NCBI GenBank assembly: GCA_007751475.1 | Contig: CP036434.1 | Coordinates: 2,604,001-2,668,000, forward strand | Length of the DNA stretch: 64,000 nt | Direction of reading: 5' to 3' | Origin: Saltatorellus ferox | Lineage (GTDB): Bacteria > Planctomycetota > UBA1135 > GCA-002686595 | Shown: positions 33,959 through 43,713 of the stretch, piece after piece | Numbering within the stretch: the first letter of the stretch is position 1 | Layout: every line of letters starts with the position of its first letter | Position numbers and translations under genes: made by a program | The notes under the pieces: generated by a model | What the model saw: the letters and a program-made list of their open reading frames with translations, nothing else | The model's database searches: none | What the model was told of the DNA's origin: nothing

Positions 33959-35959
33959 CTATCGATCCGTCAGCTTGAAGTCCTGTCCAGCCAGGTTGCT
34001 GCCGTTCTGAACGGTCACCGTGCGCTGGGTGTTCTTCAGATCGATGTTCTCCTGGAAGGGGTTGTCAGCGGCCGTCCGTGGGCGGGTCGCATGCACCTTG
34101 TAGGAGCCCTGACGGACGTTCTTGATGCGATACTCGCCGTTCTTGTTGGTCTGAGCCGTGTAGGTCTTCGCGTTCGGCGTCGTCGGGAACATCTTCACCG
34201 TCGCGCCAGCGAGCGGGCTGCCACCCGGGCCGATGATCGTGCCCGAGAGCTCGGCGCCCACGGGAAGCACGCAGTCCGCCACGCGGGACGTCTGCCCTTC
34301 GGTCACGGTCAGGTCCTTCATGATCTCCTGGGCGTAGTCGCGGTGGCGAACCACCAGCTGGTACGAGGCCGGAGTCAAGAACGGGATCGTGTAGGTTCCG
34401 TCGTCGCCCGTGCGGACGGTCGTCTCCGTCGCGCTGCCGGGAGCTCCGGCTCCGAGCGACTGCCAGAAGAGATCGTCGGACCACTCCTTGTCGTGGGTGG
34501 CGACCGTAGCGCCAGCGAGCGGCTGGCCGTTCGAGCCGACGACGCGGCCGGTGAGAGTGCCGCCCTTGGTCATCCGAACCGTGATCGTCGGGGCGTTGGC
34601 TCCCATGACGGTCGTGAACGCTTCCGAAGTGCTGTTGGCATAGCCGGGCGCGATGCCCTCGACCATGAAGTCACCGGCGCGCGGGACCACCAGTTCGAAG
34701 CGGCCCTCCGGGTCCTTGACCGTCATCCGGGTGCTCGGATCCGCGGTGGAAAGCTCGTTCTGCCCGCCGGCGACCGGCTGGCGAAGCTGGACCTCGAAGG
34801 TCGTGAGGGGAGCTCCGGTGGTGAAGTCGACGATGCGCCCGGAAACCCTTGGCAGCGGCTCCAGCTCGATCGTCACGTTCATGTCTCCGGACTTGGCGCG
34901 TGAGCGGGCGTCCGGCTTGAACAGAGGGTGGCGAGCCACGATCTGGAAGTCGCCGGGCGGGATGTCCGTGATCTCGAAGTAGCCGGTCTCGTCGCTGACC
35001 GTGGAGGAGTTGGTGCTCGGCTTGCTCTTGTCGACCAGATAGGCCTGGATGGTCACTCCCTGGATCACCTCGCCGGAGGTGCTCGTCACGAGGCCTGCGA
35101 GCATCGAGGCGACCTCGAGCTTGATGTCGTGGGTCGTATCGTCGGTTTCCAGCACGGCGAGCGGCGGGGTGTTGATCCCACCGTAGCCATCCGCGCTGAC
35201 CTCGATCACGTAGTTCTGACCGGGCGAGACGTTCTTGAACTCGTACTTGCCCAGCTTGTCGGTCGTCGTCGTGACTGCCTCCGCATCCGCCTGGGAGCCG
35301 TCGAACGCAGCCATCATCATGTTCTCGTTCAGCTTCAGGGTCGCGTTCGGGACGGCGTTGCCGCCGGTGTCCGTCACGATGCCGTGAATCATCCGTCCGG
35401 GAACGAGCACGAGCGCGGGCGCGTCCGTCTGGTTGCCGTCCTGGATGATGACGTTCGAGTTTTCGGTGCGGCTGTAGTCCGGGTGGGTCGCGATCAGCGC
35501 GTATCCGTCGTAGGCCTCGACGCGCTCGAACGCGTACACGCCCTCGCTGTTGGTGGTGGCCACGACGTCCGTGGAGCGGTCGATGTCGTCGAAGAAGAAG
35601 GACTGGCTGCCGTAGCGGGTCAGCGTGACCTTGGCATCCTGGATCGGCTGGCCCTTCGCGTCGGTGACGAGTCCGGTGAGCTGCCCGAAGCCCAGGACGG
35701 CGCTCAGATCGTCGGTTTGCTGGGTGGCGACGGTGGGTTGCACCTGGGTGGCGGCCTCGGTCCGGTCGCCTCCGGTGCTGATCCCGACGAGCGAAGCTTC
35801 GTCCTCGGTGGTGGTCTCGGCGGGAGCATCGACCGTCGTGTTCGACACCGTCACGGCAAGGCCCTGGCCATCCTGAGGCGACTTATCGCCCCCCTGGAGG
35901 ACGAAGAAGAGACCGGCTGCCGCGGCAGCGACGGCGATGAGTACGAGGAGAGGCTTCAT
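33959..35959 (-). CDS. Carboxypeptidase-regulatory-like repeat surface protein
   Basis: This is a 666-residue protein with an N-terminal membrane segment ('PLLVLIAVAAAAAGLFFVL', about 3-21), a Thr/Ala/Glu-rich linker to about residue 90, and then about six CarboxypepD_reg-like beta-sandwich units. Each has the form 'GxVxDxxGxPxxGAxVxL ... T(D/N)xxGxYxFxxVxxGxYxLxxxxxGY'. Examples are 'LTGLVTDAKGQPIQDAKVTL', 'IHGIVTDTGGNAVPNATLKL' and 'LTGRVVGSNGQPLAGATVAT'. Such tandem units act as spacers or binding modules on exported proteins. There is no catalytic domain. The spaced Gly/Ala/Thr composition suggests a stable extracellular rod. No partner gene is adjacent. Confidence 0.82.
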   Translation of the reverse strand: MKPLLVLIAVAAAAAGLFFVLQGGDKSPQDGQGLAVTVSNTTVDAPAETTTEDEASLVGISTGGDRTEAATQVQPTVATQQTDDLSAVLGFGQLTGLVTDAKGQPIQDAKVTLTRYGSQSFFFDDIDRSTDVVATTNSEGVYAFERVEAYDGYALIATHPDYSRTENSNVIIQDGNQTDAPALVLVPGRMIHGIVTDTGGNAVPNATLKLNENMMMAAFDGSQADAEAVTTTTDKLGKYEFKNVSPGQNYVIEVSADGYGGINTPPLAVLETDDTTHDIKLEVASMLAGLVTSTSGEVIQGVTIQAYLVDKSKPSTNSSTVSDETGYFEITDIPPGDFQIVARHPLFKPDARSRAKSGDMNVTIELEPLPRVSGRIVDFTTGAPLTTFEVQLRQPVAGGQNELSTADPSTRMTVKDPEGRFELVVPRAGDFMVEGIAPGYANSTSEAFTTVMGANAPTITVRMTKGGTLTGRVVGSNGQPLAGATVATHDKEWSDDLFWQSLGAGAPGSATETTVRTGDDGTYTIPFLTPASYQLVVRHRDYAQEIMKDLTVTEGQTSRVADCVLPVGAELSGTIIGPGGSPLAGATVKMFPTTPNAKTYTAQTNKNGEYRIKNVRQGSYKVHATRPRTAADNPFQENIDLKNTQRTVTVQNGSNLAGQDFKLTDR

Positions 35960-36101
35960 AGGAACGCGTGAGACGAAGTGAGTAGGATCGGTGCCCCGGA
36001 AAGGCCCTCGGGATGAACGGGGGCCGGGCGGAGGGCTGGACGGGCCGTGGGACCCGTTCTTCCCGGGGAGGAGAAAAACGTTCTCTTCCCTGAACGAACG
36101 G

Positions 36102-36641
36102 TCAGGCCGTGGCCGGGGTTCCCCGGTCGACGGATTCCACCGAGGTGGGCAGAGCGCTCTCCCAGAGCGCCAGCCCGCCGATGAAATAGGCAAAGATCAG
36201 AAGCTCGAAGTCGATCTTCCGGAAGGTCGCGATCTTCGCCGAGCGCCCGAGGAGGGCGTGCTCGATCTGGGCCACGACGCCTGATTTCGCGCCCACGATG
36301 CGCCAGCCGCGCCCGAATTCGAGCCTCGGGACGAGGCGCAGCGGCTTACCGCCCGTCCACATCTCGATGGTGCGCCGGGCGACGCCGGGCCGGATCGAGG
36401 ATCCCAGCCACTCTCGGCCTTCTGTCCAGCAAGCGAATTGGGCCCTGAGGAGCCCAGGGTCGCGCTTGATCTCCAGCACCTCACCCTTTTCGGGCTTCCA
36501 GGTCGCGCCCACGATCAGGCCGAGGCGGCTTCGCTGGACCTCCAGAACACCCAGGTCCTTGCCGTTTTCGTCGAGGACGGTGTGGCGGGGACGAAGGAAT
36601 CCGGAGACGCGGGTGGTGTAGGTCTTGAGCTGTTCGGCCAT
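36102..36641 (-). CDS. Small membrane-anchored beta-rich protein, unknown
   Basis: The protein has 179 residues. The first 140 or so are predominantly beta-strands with alternating hydrophobics ('RHTVLDENGKDLGVLEVQRSRLGLIVGATW'-like, cut here), reminiscent of LURP-one/Tubby-type or scramblase-like barrels. One C-terminal transmembrane helix follows ('FELLIFAYFIGGLALWESAL', about 143-163). I cannot assign a family with confidence. It is transcribed on its own strand between the cysteine desulfurase and the repeat protein, with gaps of 122 and 142 bp. Confidence 0.55.
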   Translation of the reverse strand: MAEQLKTYTTRVSGFLRPRHTVLDENGKDLGVLEVQRSRLGLIVGATWKPEKGEVLEIKRDPGLLRAQFACWTEGREWLGSSIRPGVARRTIEMWTGGKPLRLVPRLEFGRGWRIVGAKSGVVAQIEHALLGRSAKIATFRKIDFELLIFAYFIGGLALWESALPTSVESVDRGTPATA

Positions 36642-36763
36642 GGGGCTGATGGGGAGAGCGCGTGCTGGGGACGCGGACGGGCGTCCGGGAAGATTACCCC
36701 CGAGATCCCGGCCATGCTGGAACAGTCACCGATTCGGGATTTCGTCAGAGGTCCTCCAGGTTT

Positions 36764-37960
36764 TCATCCCTTGAGGGCGGCCAGAGCGCCGTGGGCTTCC
36801 AGGACCCTGGCTATGCAATCCGAGACCTCTTCATCGGTCGCCGCGTCGGGCATCCCCGCAGCCGCAATGGAGAAACGGAGCGCGCTGGAGGCCGTCTGGT
36901 CGTCGCAGCCCATCGCGCGAAGGACCGGCGAAGGCGCCATTTTCGAGGAGTTGCAGGCGGAACCTGCGCTGACCTCGAGGCCGCCGTCGTGCAGCATTCC
37001 CAGCAGCGCGGTCGCGTCCAGGCCGGTTCCAGCCAGGTCGAATCCGATGCTGGAGGTGTTCGAGGCGCGCCGCCGGGCGCCTCCCCCGTGCACGAACGAC
37101 CCCGGGCAACCCTCCAGGATGGCGGCCTCCAGGCGGTCGCGGCGGGCGGCGATCTCGGCCTGGGACGGAGTGGACAGCGCCCGCTCCCGAGCCGCCTCCG
37201 CCGCCACCCCCATGCCGACGATCCCGGGGACGTTTTCGGTTCCGGCGCGGCGCTCTTCCTCCTGGGGGCCACCCAGGAACAGCGGGGTGATCGGCGCGCC
37301 GGGTCTCACGTAAAGGGCGCCGATGCCCCGCGGTCCGTGGAACTTGTGGGCCGACAGGCTCAGGTAGTCACAGTCGAGCGCCGCCACGTCGATCGGCGTC
37401 TTTCCGGGCGCCTGGACGGCATCGACGTGAAAGAGGACGCCGTGGTTGCGGGCGGCGGCTCCCAGGCCCTCGAGGTCGCTGATCACGCCGGTCTCGTTGT
37501 TCAGGAGAATGAGCGACAGCAGCGCGGGTCGCCTGGCGATCGCCGCCAGGGCGGCCTCTCGATCGAGTTCCCCGTCGCGGTTCACGGGAACGGTGATCAC
37601 CTCGGTCCCGGCCGCGGCGCGCGCGGCGCACTTGCGTGTGGCGCTGTGCTCGGCCGTGCTGATGGCCATCGGTCGCGGCTCACCTGAGTTGGACTCGAGG
37701 GCGGCGGCCCTGGCGCTCCCGAAGGCCATGGCGGTGCTCTCGGACCCCGAGGAGGTGAACACCACACTGGTGGGCTCGGCGGCTCCGATCATGGCCGCGA
37801 CCTGGGCCCTCGCCTCGCGGACGGCCCGCCCGGCCGCGCGTCCCGACGGGTGGGTCGCGGAGGGGTTGGCACCGGGGCGTCCGAGCCAGGGCAGCATGGC
37901 GGCGATGACGGGCTCGGACGCGGCCGTCGTGGCATTGCAGTCGAAGTGGAGGATCTTCAC
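36764..37960 (-). CDS. Cysteine desulfurase (NifS/IscS-like)
   Basis: This 398-residue PLP enzyme starts with GTG. The first strand 'VKILHFDCNATT' corresponds to 'xIYLDNxATT'. The PLP Lys206 is in 'LSLSAHKFHGPRGIG' and catalytic Cys336 is in the mobile loop 'SAGSACNSSKMAPSPVL'. It removes sulfur from cysteine for Fe-S clusters or tRNA thiolation. The usual first-strand Asp-Asn is Asp-Cys here. The GTG at 37960 is favoured over upstream ATGs because family homology begins there. A TATAAT box lies 6 nt upstream of this codon, compatible with a leaderless transcript. It is divergent from the membrane zinc peptidase. Confidence 0.88.
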   Translation of the reverse strand: MKILHFDCNATTAASEPVIAAMLPWLGRPGANPSATHPSGRAAGRAVREARAQVAAMIGAAEPTSVVFTSSGSESTAMAFGSARAAALESNSGEPRPMAISTAEHSATRKCAARAAAGTEVITVPVNRDGELDREAALAAIARRPALLSLILLNNETGVISDLEGLGAAARNHGVLFHVDAVQAPGKTPIDVAALDCDYLSLSAHKFHGPRGIGALYVRPGAPITPLFLGGPQEEERRAGTENVPGIVGMGVAAEAARERALSTPSQAEIAARRDRLEAAILEGCPGSFVHGGGARRRASNTSSIGFDLAGTGLDATALLGMLHDGGLEVSAGSACNSSKMAPSPVLRAMGCDDQTASSALRFSIAAAGMPDAATDEEVSDCIARVLEAHGALAALKG

Positions 37961-37966
37961 GCCTGG

Positions 37967-37972
37967 ATTATA
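37967..37972 (-). promoter_or_regulatory. Candidate -10 box directly upstream of the desulfurase GTG
   Basis: On the minus strand the sequence is CCCTATAATCCAGGCGTG, where GTG is the start codon. The TATAAT matches the consensus exactly, but no good -35 hexamer is seen at 16-18 bp. If it is used, transcription would begin at or next to the start codon. Confidence 0.4.
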
Positions 37973-38100
37973 GGGACGCTCGCGAGGGACCGCGGGGCGG
38001 GCCGACTCACTCCGCCCGACGATTCCTGTAGTCCGAGCCGCGCTTGGCCTATGTTCGCCTGCAACCACCTACCCGACAGGCGCCAGCCTGCTCCCAGACC

Positions 38101-38790
38101 ATGTTCTTCGACCCCGTCTATTTTCTGTTCGTCTTGCCCCCGATGCTCCTGGGCATCTGGGCCTCGTCCCGGGTGAAATCGACGTTCCAGCAGTACGCCC
38201 AGGTCCCTGTAAGCAGCCGGATGACCGGTGCGGAAGCGGCGGCAGCCGTCTGTCGCGCAGGCGGCGCCAACGTGACCGTGGAGCGCGTCGGCGGCTTTCT
38301 CTCGGACCACTACGACCCCCGCACGAAGACGCTCCGGCTCTCGCCCGAGGTCTACGACGGGCGTTCGATCTCCTCGATCGCCGTCGGCGCTCACGAGGCC
38401 GGTCACGCGATTCAGGACGTCGAGCGCTATCCCTGGCTCGGCTTCCGTTCGGCGATGGTGCCGGTCACGAGCTTCGGATCCAGGTTCTGGATCATCCCGC
38501 TCATCGCCGGCGGCATCTTCCAGATGCAGCCCCTGATCGTGGCGGGGATCGTGCTCTTCGCGGCGACGGTGGTCTTCCAGCTGGTCACGCTGCCCGTGGA
38601 ATTCGACGCGTCGAACCGCGCCAAGGCCGTTCTCACGCAGGCGGGAATCGCGCGCACGGATGCGGAGCGCCATGGCGTCTCCAAGGTCCTCGGAGCGGCA
38701 GCGCTCACCTACGTCGCCGGCGCGCTGTCGTCGGTCGCGACCCTTGCCTACCTCGTTTTCCGCTACATGGGTGGCTCGAACAACGACTGA
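38101..38790 (+). CDS. Membrane zinc metallopeptidase (Zn_peptidase_2)
   Basis: This is a 229-residue protein of Pfam PF04298 (YugP type). An N-terminal helix ('FLFVLPPMLLGIWAS') is followed by 'RMTGAEAAAAVCRAGG', 'DHYDPRTKTLRLSPEVY' and the zinc motif 'AVGAHEAGHAIQD' (HExxH), then two or three more helices. A conserved 'LPVEFDASNRAKAVL' closes the catalytic part. It is probably an inner-membrane protease of unknown substrate. The start at 38101 matches the family N-terminus. A strong terminator follows. Confidence 0.9.
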   Translation: MFFDPVYFLFVLPPMLLGIWASSRVKSTFQQYAQVPVSSRMTGAEAAAAVCRAGGANVTVERVGGFLSDHYDPRTKTLRLSPEVYDGRSISSIAVGAHEAGHAIQDVERYPWLGFRSAMVPVTSFGSRFWIIPLIAGGIFQMQPLIVAGIVLFAATVVFQLVTLPVEFDASNRAKAVLTQAGIARTDAERHGVSKVLGAAALTYVAGALSSVATLAYLVFRYMGGSNND

Positions 38791-38815
38791 TCGCCACGAG
38801 CCAGGTCGTCATGGA

Positions 38816-38845
38816 TGGGCCAGCGCCTTTGCGCTGGCCCATTTT
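38816..38845 (+). terminator. Rho-independent terminator of the zinc peptidase gene
   Basis: An 11-bp perfect stem TGGGCCAGCGC/GCGCTGGCCCA with a CTTT loop is followed by TTTT. It lies 26 bp past the stop codon. Confidence 0.92.
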
Positions 38846-39046
38846 CGTGCCTGCGGCGTCGGCCGCCCCTCTCCGTTCGCCTTTTGGGTCCAAGACTCCT
38901 AGGCTTACGGTCTCGACCGGTCACCAGCGTCCCCAGCCGCCCGCCTCCGGCGGCTCCTCTTGGAGCGTTCCAGGGCCTCCGGTGGATCATCACCCTCGAA
39001 TGCCACCACTTCCTCGAAGGATCCGAAGACGGTCGGAACACTCATC

Positions 39047-39943
39047 GTGAACGAACTACAGCAAATCACGGTCGGTATCGGCCTTCATCCGCGAACCGGT
39101 GTGCCCGACGCTGGCTCGATGCGAGCGGCCCGCCAGGCGGCCTGGGTGGCCTCGCGGGTCGGGGCCAAGGTGACCCTGCTGCACGCGGCGTGGGCGGAAG
39201 ACGGCACGGGCCCGATCGATGTCGCACCGGGTGCCGAGGCCGAACTCGACGAACTCTGCATGCTCATGGGGGCGGACGGCGCGCGTGCCGGCTACGAGTT
39301 CGTGAAGGGCCATCCTTGGCACATGCTCGTGCGTCGCGCGCTCGCGGGCGACGCGGATCTGATCGTGGCGGGGAAGCGCTCGACGACCGAGCGCACTCGC
39401 CGCCGCGTTGGAAGCACGGCGATGCGGGTGATGCGCAAGTCTCCAGCGCCGGTGTGGCTCGTGAAGCCCGATCATGATCTGACGCACCGGCATGTCCTCG
39501 CGTCCACGGACCTGTCCGCGGTTTCCGAGCTGGCGGTCGAGTCGGCTGCGTGGATCGCCGGTCAATCGAAGGGCGAGCTCCACGTGCTCCACGCCTGGAA
39601 CCTGACGCCCGAGCAGCAGCGCGACTCGTCCTCCATGACCGAGAGCGAGTACAACGCGCTCGTCGAGGACGCGCGCGCGCACGCGCTCAGCGCACTGGAG
39701 CATTCCGTCTCCGGGCTGGAGACCGATCCTGAGCTCCAGCTCGAACGGGGCGTCGCGCACCTCGAGATCATGAAGGAGGTCGAGGAGCAGCACCCCGATC
39801 TCCTCGTCATGGGTAGCCTCTCGATCGGGGGCCGCCCGGGTTTCCACATGGGGACGGTGGCCGAGCGGGTGCTCGGGCAGGTGGACGAGTCGATCCTGGC
39901 GTTCAAGCCGGGCGACTTCGTTTGCCCGGTCGCGCTGGACTGA
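39047..39943 (+). CDS. Universal stress protein, two Usp domains
   Basis: This protein of about 298 residues has two tandem UspA domains, as in UspE. The first ('ITVGIGLHPRTGVPD' to 'VWLVKPDHD') and second ('HVLASTDLSAVSELAVESAAWIA' to 'SILAFKPGDF') each end in the usual strand. Nucleotide-binding motifs are degenerate in domain 1 and partly kept in domain 2 ('LVMGSLSIGGRPGFHMGTVAERVL', shortened here, matches G-2x-G-9x-G(S/T)). The start is uncertain: a GTG at 39047 gives the domain-tight protein, while an ATG at 38960 would add 29 polar residues. Confidence 0.75.
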   Translation: MNELQQITVGIGLHPRTGVPDAGSMRAARQAAWVASRVGAKVTLLHAAWAEDGTGPIDVAPGAEAELDELCMLMGADGARAGYEFVKGHPWHMLVRRALAGDADLIVAGKRSTTERTRRRVGSTAMRVMRKSPAPVWLVKPDHDLTHRHVLASTDLSAVSELAVESAAWIAGQSKGELHVLHAWNLTPEQQRDSSSMTESEYNALVEDARAHALSALEHSVSGLETDPELQLERGVAHLEIMKEVEEQHPDLLVMGSLSIGGRPGFHMGTVAERVLGQVDESILAFKPGDFVCPVALD

Positions 39944-40044
39944 CGCGCGACCGGTAGAGCCGTCAGGTGTTCGCGCCGTTCGCGGCGCTCACGGAGACGC
40001 TCGTCGGAAGCACGCGGGGTCCGATCGAGATCCTTCAGCGGAAG

Positions 40045-43000
40045 TCACTGGCCCGAGCGTTCCCGCTGGTACCTGTGGAGTCGCAGCGTCAGCGTCCACC
40101 AGGTGGCATGGAATAGAAGCGTGGCCAGGGGGGCGCTGCGCAGGGCGAACTGGAGCTGGACGAGCGTCGAGTTCGCCCGCGCTTCCGTCAGCCAGCGAGC
40201 CAGTGCCAGGGAATCTTCTCGGTGGGCGGTCTCCAGCGTGAGGATGAGGCCGGAGAGCAAGCCGTCGCCGAAGTAGACCGCGAGCACCGTGAGGAGCACG
40301 AGCGAGCTCAGGGGTTGACCGAGGCCGAGGCGCCAGGCGGCCGCTTCGAGGGTCACCCCACCGATCAGCGCGCCGAGCGGCCAGAGCAGGGTGGCCCAAG
40401 CGAAGGCCGTGTTGCCGCCGCCGAACGAGGTCGCGGAGGCCGTGAGCGCCGCTGCCGCCAGCCAGAGAACGGCGGGGGCGCGCGCGGCCCACGACCTTGA
40501 CGACGTCGGGACGCTCAGCCATGCGCAGGCGCTCGCCACCAGCAGGATCGGCGCGACCCATTGGCGCGGAATCTGCTGCAGCGGAACCAAGAGAATCAAG
40601 AGGCCCATGAGCACTCCGAGCATGACCTGGGCCGATCGGCGGCAGATGATTCGCACGCTCACTTCCGCACGTCGGGCCCGCCGGAAACCATCGACGATCC
40701 CGAAGAGGGCCGAGACGCCGAGGAACGCCAGGAGAATGCGGACGATCCACTTTCTCTGGGGGGACATCGTCTTCGGCGTGGATGCGGCGCGGGCAGGAGC
40801 GGCATTTCCCTGCTCGATCTCCAGGTAGCGGGATCGCAGGTGGTCGAGCGTGTTCGAGTCGAGCCACTCTGGCAACGCCGTATGCGGGAGGTCGAGCCGG
40901 GCGGCGAAGATCTCCAGCACCTCCTCGCCGTCGGCGTCGGAGTGCCGGTACTTCATGAGCGGCTCCGTGGTCTCCGGCGCGAGCCCTCGCCAGGCGCCGG
41001 CGACGAAGGAGGCCATCGGACCGGCTCGACCGCTGTCGCCTGGAAGCGGCTCGAAGTGAAGGACTGGGCCGCCAGGGGGGAGCTCGACTCGGCCGGTCAA
41101 GAGCACCTCCGCGGGCTTCGCAGGTCTCTTCACGGACTGCCAGAGGAGCGCGGGTGGAGGGGCCTTGTCGAGAAATCCCCCGTTGATGAGTGGTGTCCTC
41201 CAGGCGGTCCCTTCGACGTCGCGAAGGGCGCGGACGAAAAACGGTCTACCCGGCATCACGACCTGCGCGTCTTGTTCGATCAGCAGCGGCTGCTCCGCGG
41301 GCTCCGTCGCGTCGAACCAGGCCCAGCGCACACGGAAGCCGAGATCGCGGCCCGTGCCGCTCTCCTCCGCGACCAGGCGATACCAGTCGCTGGCGAGCGA
41401 CGTGGGCTCCGGGCCCGGGTAGCCCGTCTCGAGCGCAGGCCAGAGCGGCGTTCGACGTCCGAGCTTGTGCGCGAGGAGCCGTTGGAGCGGAGCGCGCATC
41501 GAACTCTTCGCCTTCAGAAACTGCTCCTGCAGATCCGCTGCGCCCATCGACTCGAAGGTCCCGGTGAGCCCGAGTGCGTCATGCATGCGCTGGCTCAGCT
41601 CTGCGGCCGATGCCGGAAGTGGGTTCACGAGTTGATCGCTCCCGTACCGCGTGAAGAGAAGACCCGACCAGGCCTCCCGCGTGCGCTGCGGCGAGCCGCT
41701 GAGGTCTACCATCCAACGCAGTAGCTCCAGGTCCCACTCTGCGGGCGAGGTGGAACTCCACGCGGTGAGCCGCGCCGTGAGTTCCTCCGGGCCCAGGGCG
41801 GTAGCGACCCCGATGCGACCGCTCCAGGGGGAGCCCGGGAAGCCCGTGATGGCGCACGCGATGTGCCGCGCCGCCTCACGCACGGCGGGGTTGGGGTCGT
41901 CGATCGAGCGGATCCACCCGGGGAGCGCAGCCGCGCCGCGCTCGGAAAGATGGTCCATGAATTCCTGGGTTCGCACGCATTTCCCGAGCACGGGTTGCAG
42001 CGTGCTGCGGGTCAGCGCGCCGTCTTCGACCCAGAGAAGCAGGAGCTGATCGGCCGCGTGGCCCTGGCGTGACATCCACCCGATCAGGGGCTTCGCCAGA
42101 CGGGTCTGGAGGAGGGCCACTGCCACCTCGCTCCACGTCTGGTGATCAGCGCCGAGCCATGCGGGTACGAAGGCGTCGAGCACTTCGGTCCAGCCCCCGG
42201 CCCGGTCCAGGAAGATCTCCTCGTCGGCCTGGATCGGGCGAGCGTCACCTCTTCCTTCGAGCTGGCGGGAGGCCAGGTGCAGGAGCTTCCAGCTGCTATC
42301 GGCGCGGCCCTTCGCCGAGTCTTGTTCTTCCAGGGCGACGCGGATTCGCCGGTGTACGTCCTCGTCGCCGCTCACGAGCTTTTGCGCCAGGGCCGCCTGG
42401 AGTTCGCCGTCGTCGAGCGCCGCTCCTTCGTCGAGCGCCTGGCGCAGCAGCAGACGTGACGCCGCGGCCTCGCCGTTCGCCGCCATCGTGCGCGCGGCTC
42501 GCAGAACGGCGGGGATCTCCGGGCCGGGCGAGTCTGGCCGGAGGGAAGACAGCGCCAGTGCCGTGACGATGACGCTCACCAGAATGGCCGCGAGCGTTGT
42601 TCGATGGCGCTTCGTCCAGAACCCGAGCCCCCTCATGACGGACGGTGGCTCCGCGAGCACGCGCGCTCCCGCTTCGAAGCGCTCGAGGTCCTCTAGGAGC
42701 GCGCGCGCCGTCGGGTAGCGGTCGGCGGGCGACTTGGCCATGGCCTTGTGCGCGATACGCGCCAGCGGGAGAGGCACGCTGGACCTCGTGCGCATGAGCG
42801 AGAGAGGCTCGCGTCGCTCGATGCTCTGGACGAGGTCCATGAGCCCGAGTCCAGCGAAGGGCGCCTTGCCCTCCAGGCACTCGTACAGGATAGCTCCCAT
42901 CGCGTAGATGTCGCTCGTCTCTCCGATGAGCGCCCGGTCGCCGCGGATCTGCTCGGGGGCCATGTACGCAGGCGTCCCGAGAAGGTGCCCGGTCACGGTC

Positions 43001-43713
43001 AGGTCGGTCGCCGCCGTTCGATCGAGGGCGAGGCCGAAGTCCACGACGTAGGCGTCGCCGTCGCCATCGATCAGGATGTTGGCGGGCTTGAGGTCGCGGT
43101 GGACGATTCCGCGCTCGTGGACGTAGGCGATCGCGCTCGCGACCTGGCGCAGAAGCCGGACGGCGCGGGCTGGATTCATGGCGCCGCCGCGCTTCAGGGC
43201 GGCAGCGAGGCTCTCTCCTTCGATGAGATCCATCACGAAGTAGAGGTGCCCGTCGCTGGTGCCCACGTCGTGGATGCGAACGATGTGGCGGTGGCGCAGG
43301 CGGGCGAGGCTCTTGGCCTCACGCTGAAACCGTTCCAGTGCGGCGCCGAAGACGATCTCGGTCGGCATCAGGACCTTGACGGCCACGTCGCGGTCGAGGC
43401 TCACCTGGTGAGCGCGCCAGACGACGCCCATGCCGCCGCGCCCGAGTTCCCCGCGGACCGCCAGGTCGGCCGGGAGCTTCGGAGCCTGCAAATCCTGTGG
43501 AAAGGGCGAGGCGGGCGGGCGCCCGGCACCCGCCTCAGCCCCAGGGCGGAGCCCCTCCAGTGCGCGCAGGGCGGCCTCCACGTCCTCTAGCTCCAGGTCG
43601 TAGCGCTTCGCCCACTGCTCGGGGCGCACGGACTCTCCGGCGCGCAGCGCGTGGCCGAGGGACTCACCGAGCTCGAAAAGGCGCTCGTCGCGGTTGTTGT
43701 CTTCTGGACTCAT
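40045..43713 (-). CDS. Giant Ser/Thr protein kinase with polytopic C-terminus
   Basis: This is a 1,222-residue protein. The kinase domain (about 84-350) is intact: Gly loop 'LGRGGMGVVWRA', 'VAVKVL', 'HRDLKPANIL', 'VDFGLA' and 'YMAPEQ'. A single transmembrane helix follows at about 370-390. A region of about 620 residues without recognisable domains comes next, containing armadillo-like helical stretches and a beta-rich part. The last 200 residues contain about seven hydrophobic helices. Kinase-helix-sensor architecture is common in Planctomycetes, but the seven-helix tail is unusual. It probably senses an envelope or membrane cue. It stands alone on its strand and is convergent with the Usp gene. 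Confidence 0.85.
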   Translation of the reverse strand: MSPEDNNRDERLFELGESLGHALRAGESVRPEQWAKRYDLELEDVEAALRALEGLRPGAEAGAGRPPASPFPQDLQAPKLPADLAVRGELGRGGMGVVWRAHQVSLDRDVAVKVLMPTEIVFGAALERFQREAKSLARLRHRHIVRIHDVGTSDGHLYFVMDLIEGESLAAALKRGGAMNPARAVRLLRQVASAIAYVHERGIVHRDLKPANILIDGDGDAYVVDFGLALDRTAATDLTVTGHLLGTPAYMAPEQIRGDRALIGETSDIYAMGAILYECLEGKAPFAGLGLMDLVQSIERREPLSLMRTRSSVPLPLARIAHKAMAKSPADRYPTARALLEDLERFEAGARVLAEPPSVMRGLGFWTKRHRTTLAAILVSVIVTALALSSLRPDSPGPEIPAVLRAARTMAANGEAAASRLLLRQALDEGAALDDGELQAALAQKLVSGDEDVHRRIRVALEEQDSAKGRADSSWKLLHLASRQLEGRGDARPIQADEEIFLDRAGGWTEVLDAFVPAWLGADHQTWSEVAVALLQTRLAKPLIGWMSRQGHAADQLLLLWVEDGALTRSTLQPVLGKCVRTQEFMDHLSERGAAALPGWIRSIDDPNPAVREAARHIACAITGFPGSPWSGRIGVATALGPEELTARLTAWSSTSPAEWDLELLRWMVDLSGSPQRTREAWSGLLFTRYGSDQLVNPLPASAAELSQRMHDALGLTGTFESMGAADLQEQFLKAKSSMRAPLQRLLAHKLGRRTPLWPALETGYPGPEPTSLASDWYRLVAEESGTGRDLGFRVRWAWFDATEPAEQPLLIEQDAQVVMPGRPFFVRALRDVEGTAWRTPLINGGFLDKAPPPALLWQSVKRPAKPAEVLLTGRVELPPGGPVLHFEPLPGDSGRAGPMASFVAGAWRGLAPETTEPLMKYRHSDADGEEVLEIFAARLDLPHTALPEWLDSNTLDHLRSRYLEIEQGNAAPARAASTPKTMSPQRKWIVRILLAFLGVSALFGIVDGFRRARRAEVSVRIICRRSAQVMLGVLMGLLILLVPLQQIPRQWVAPILLVASACAWLSVPTSSRSWAARAPAVLWLAAAALTASATSFGGGNTAFAWATLLWPLGALIGGVTLEAAAWRLGLGQPLSSLVLLTVLAVYFGDGLLSGLILTLETAHREDSLALARWLTEARANSTLVQLQFALRSAPLATLLFHATWWTLTLRLHRYQRERSGQ

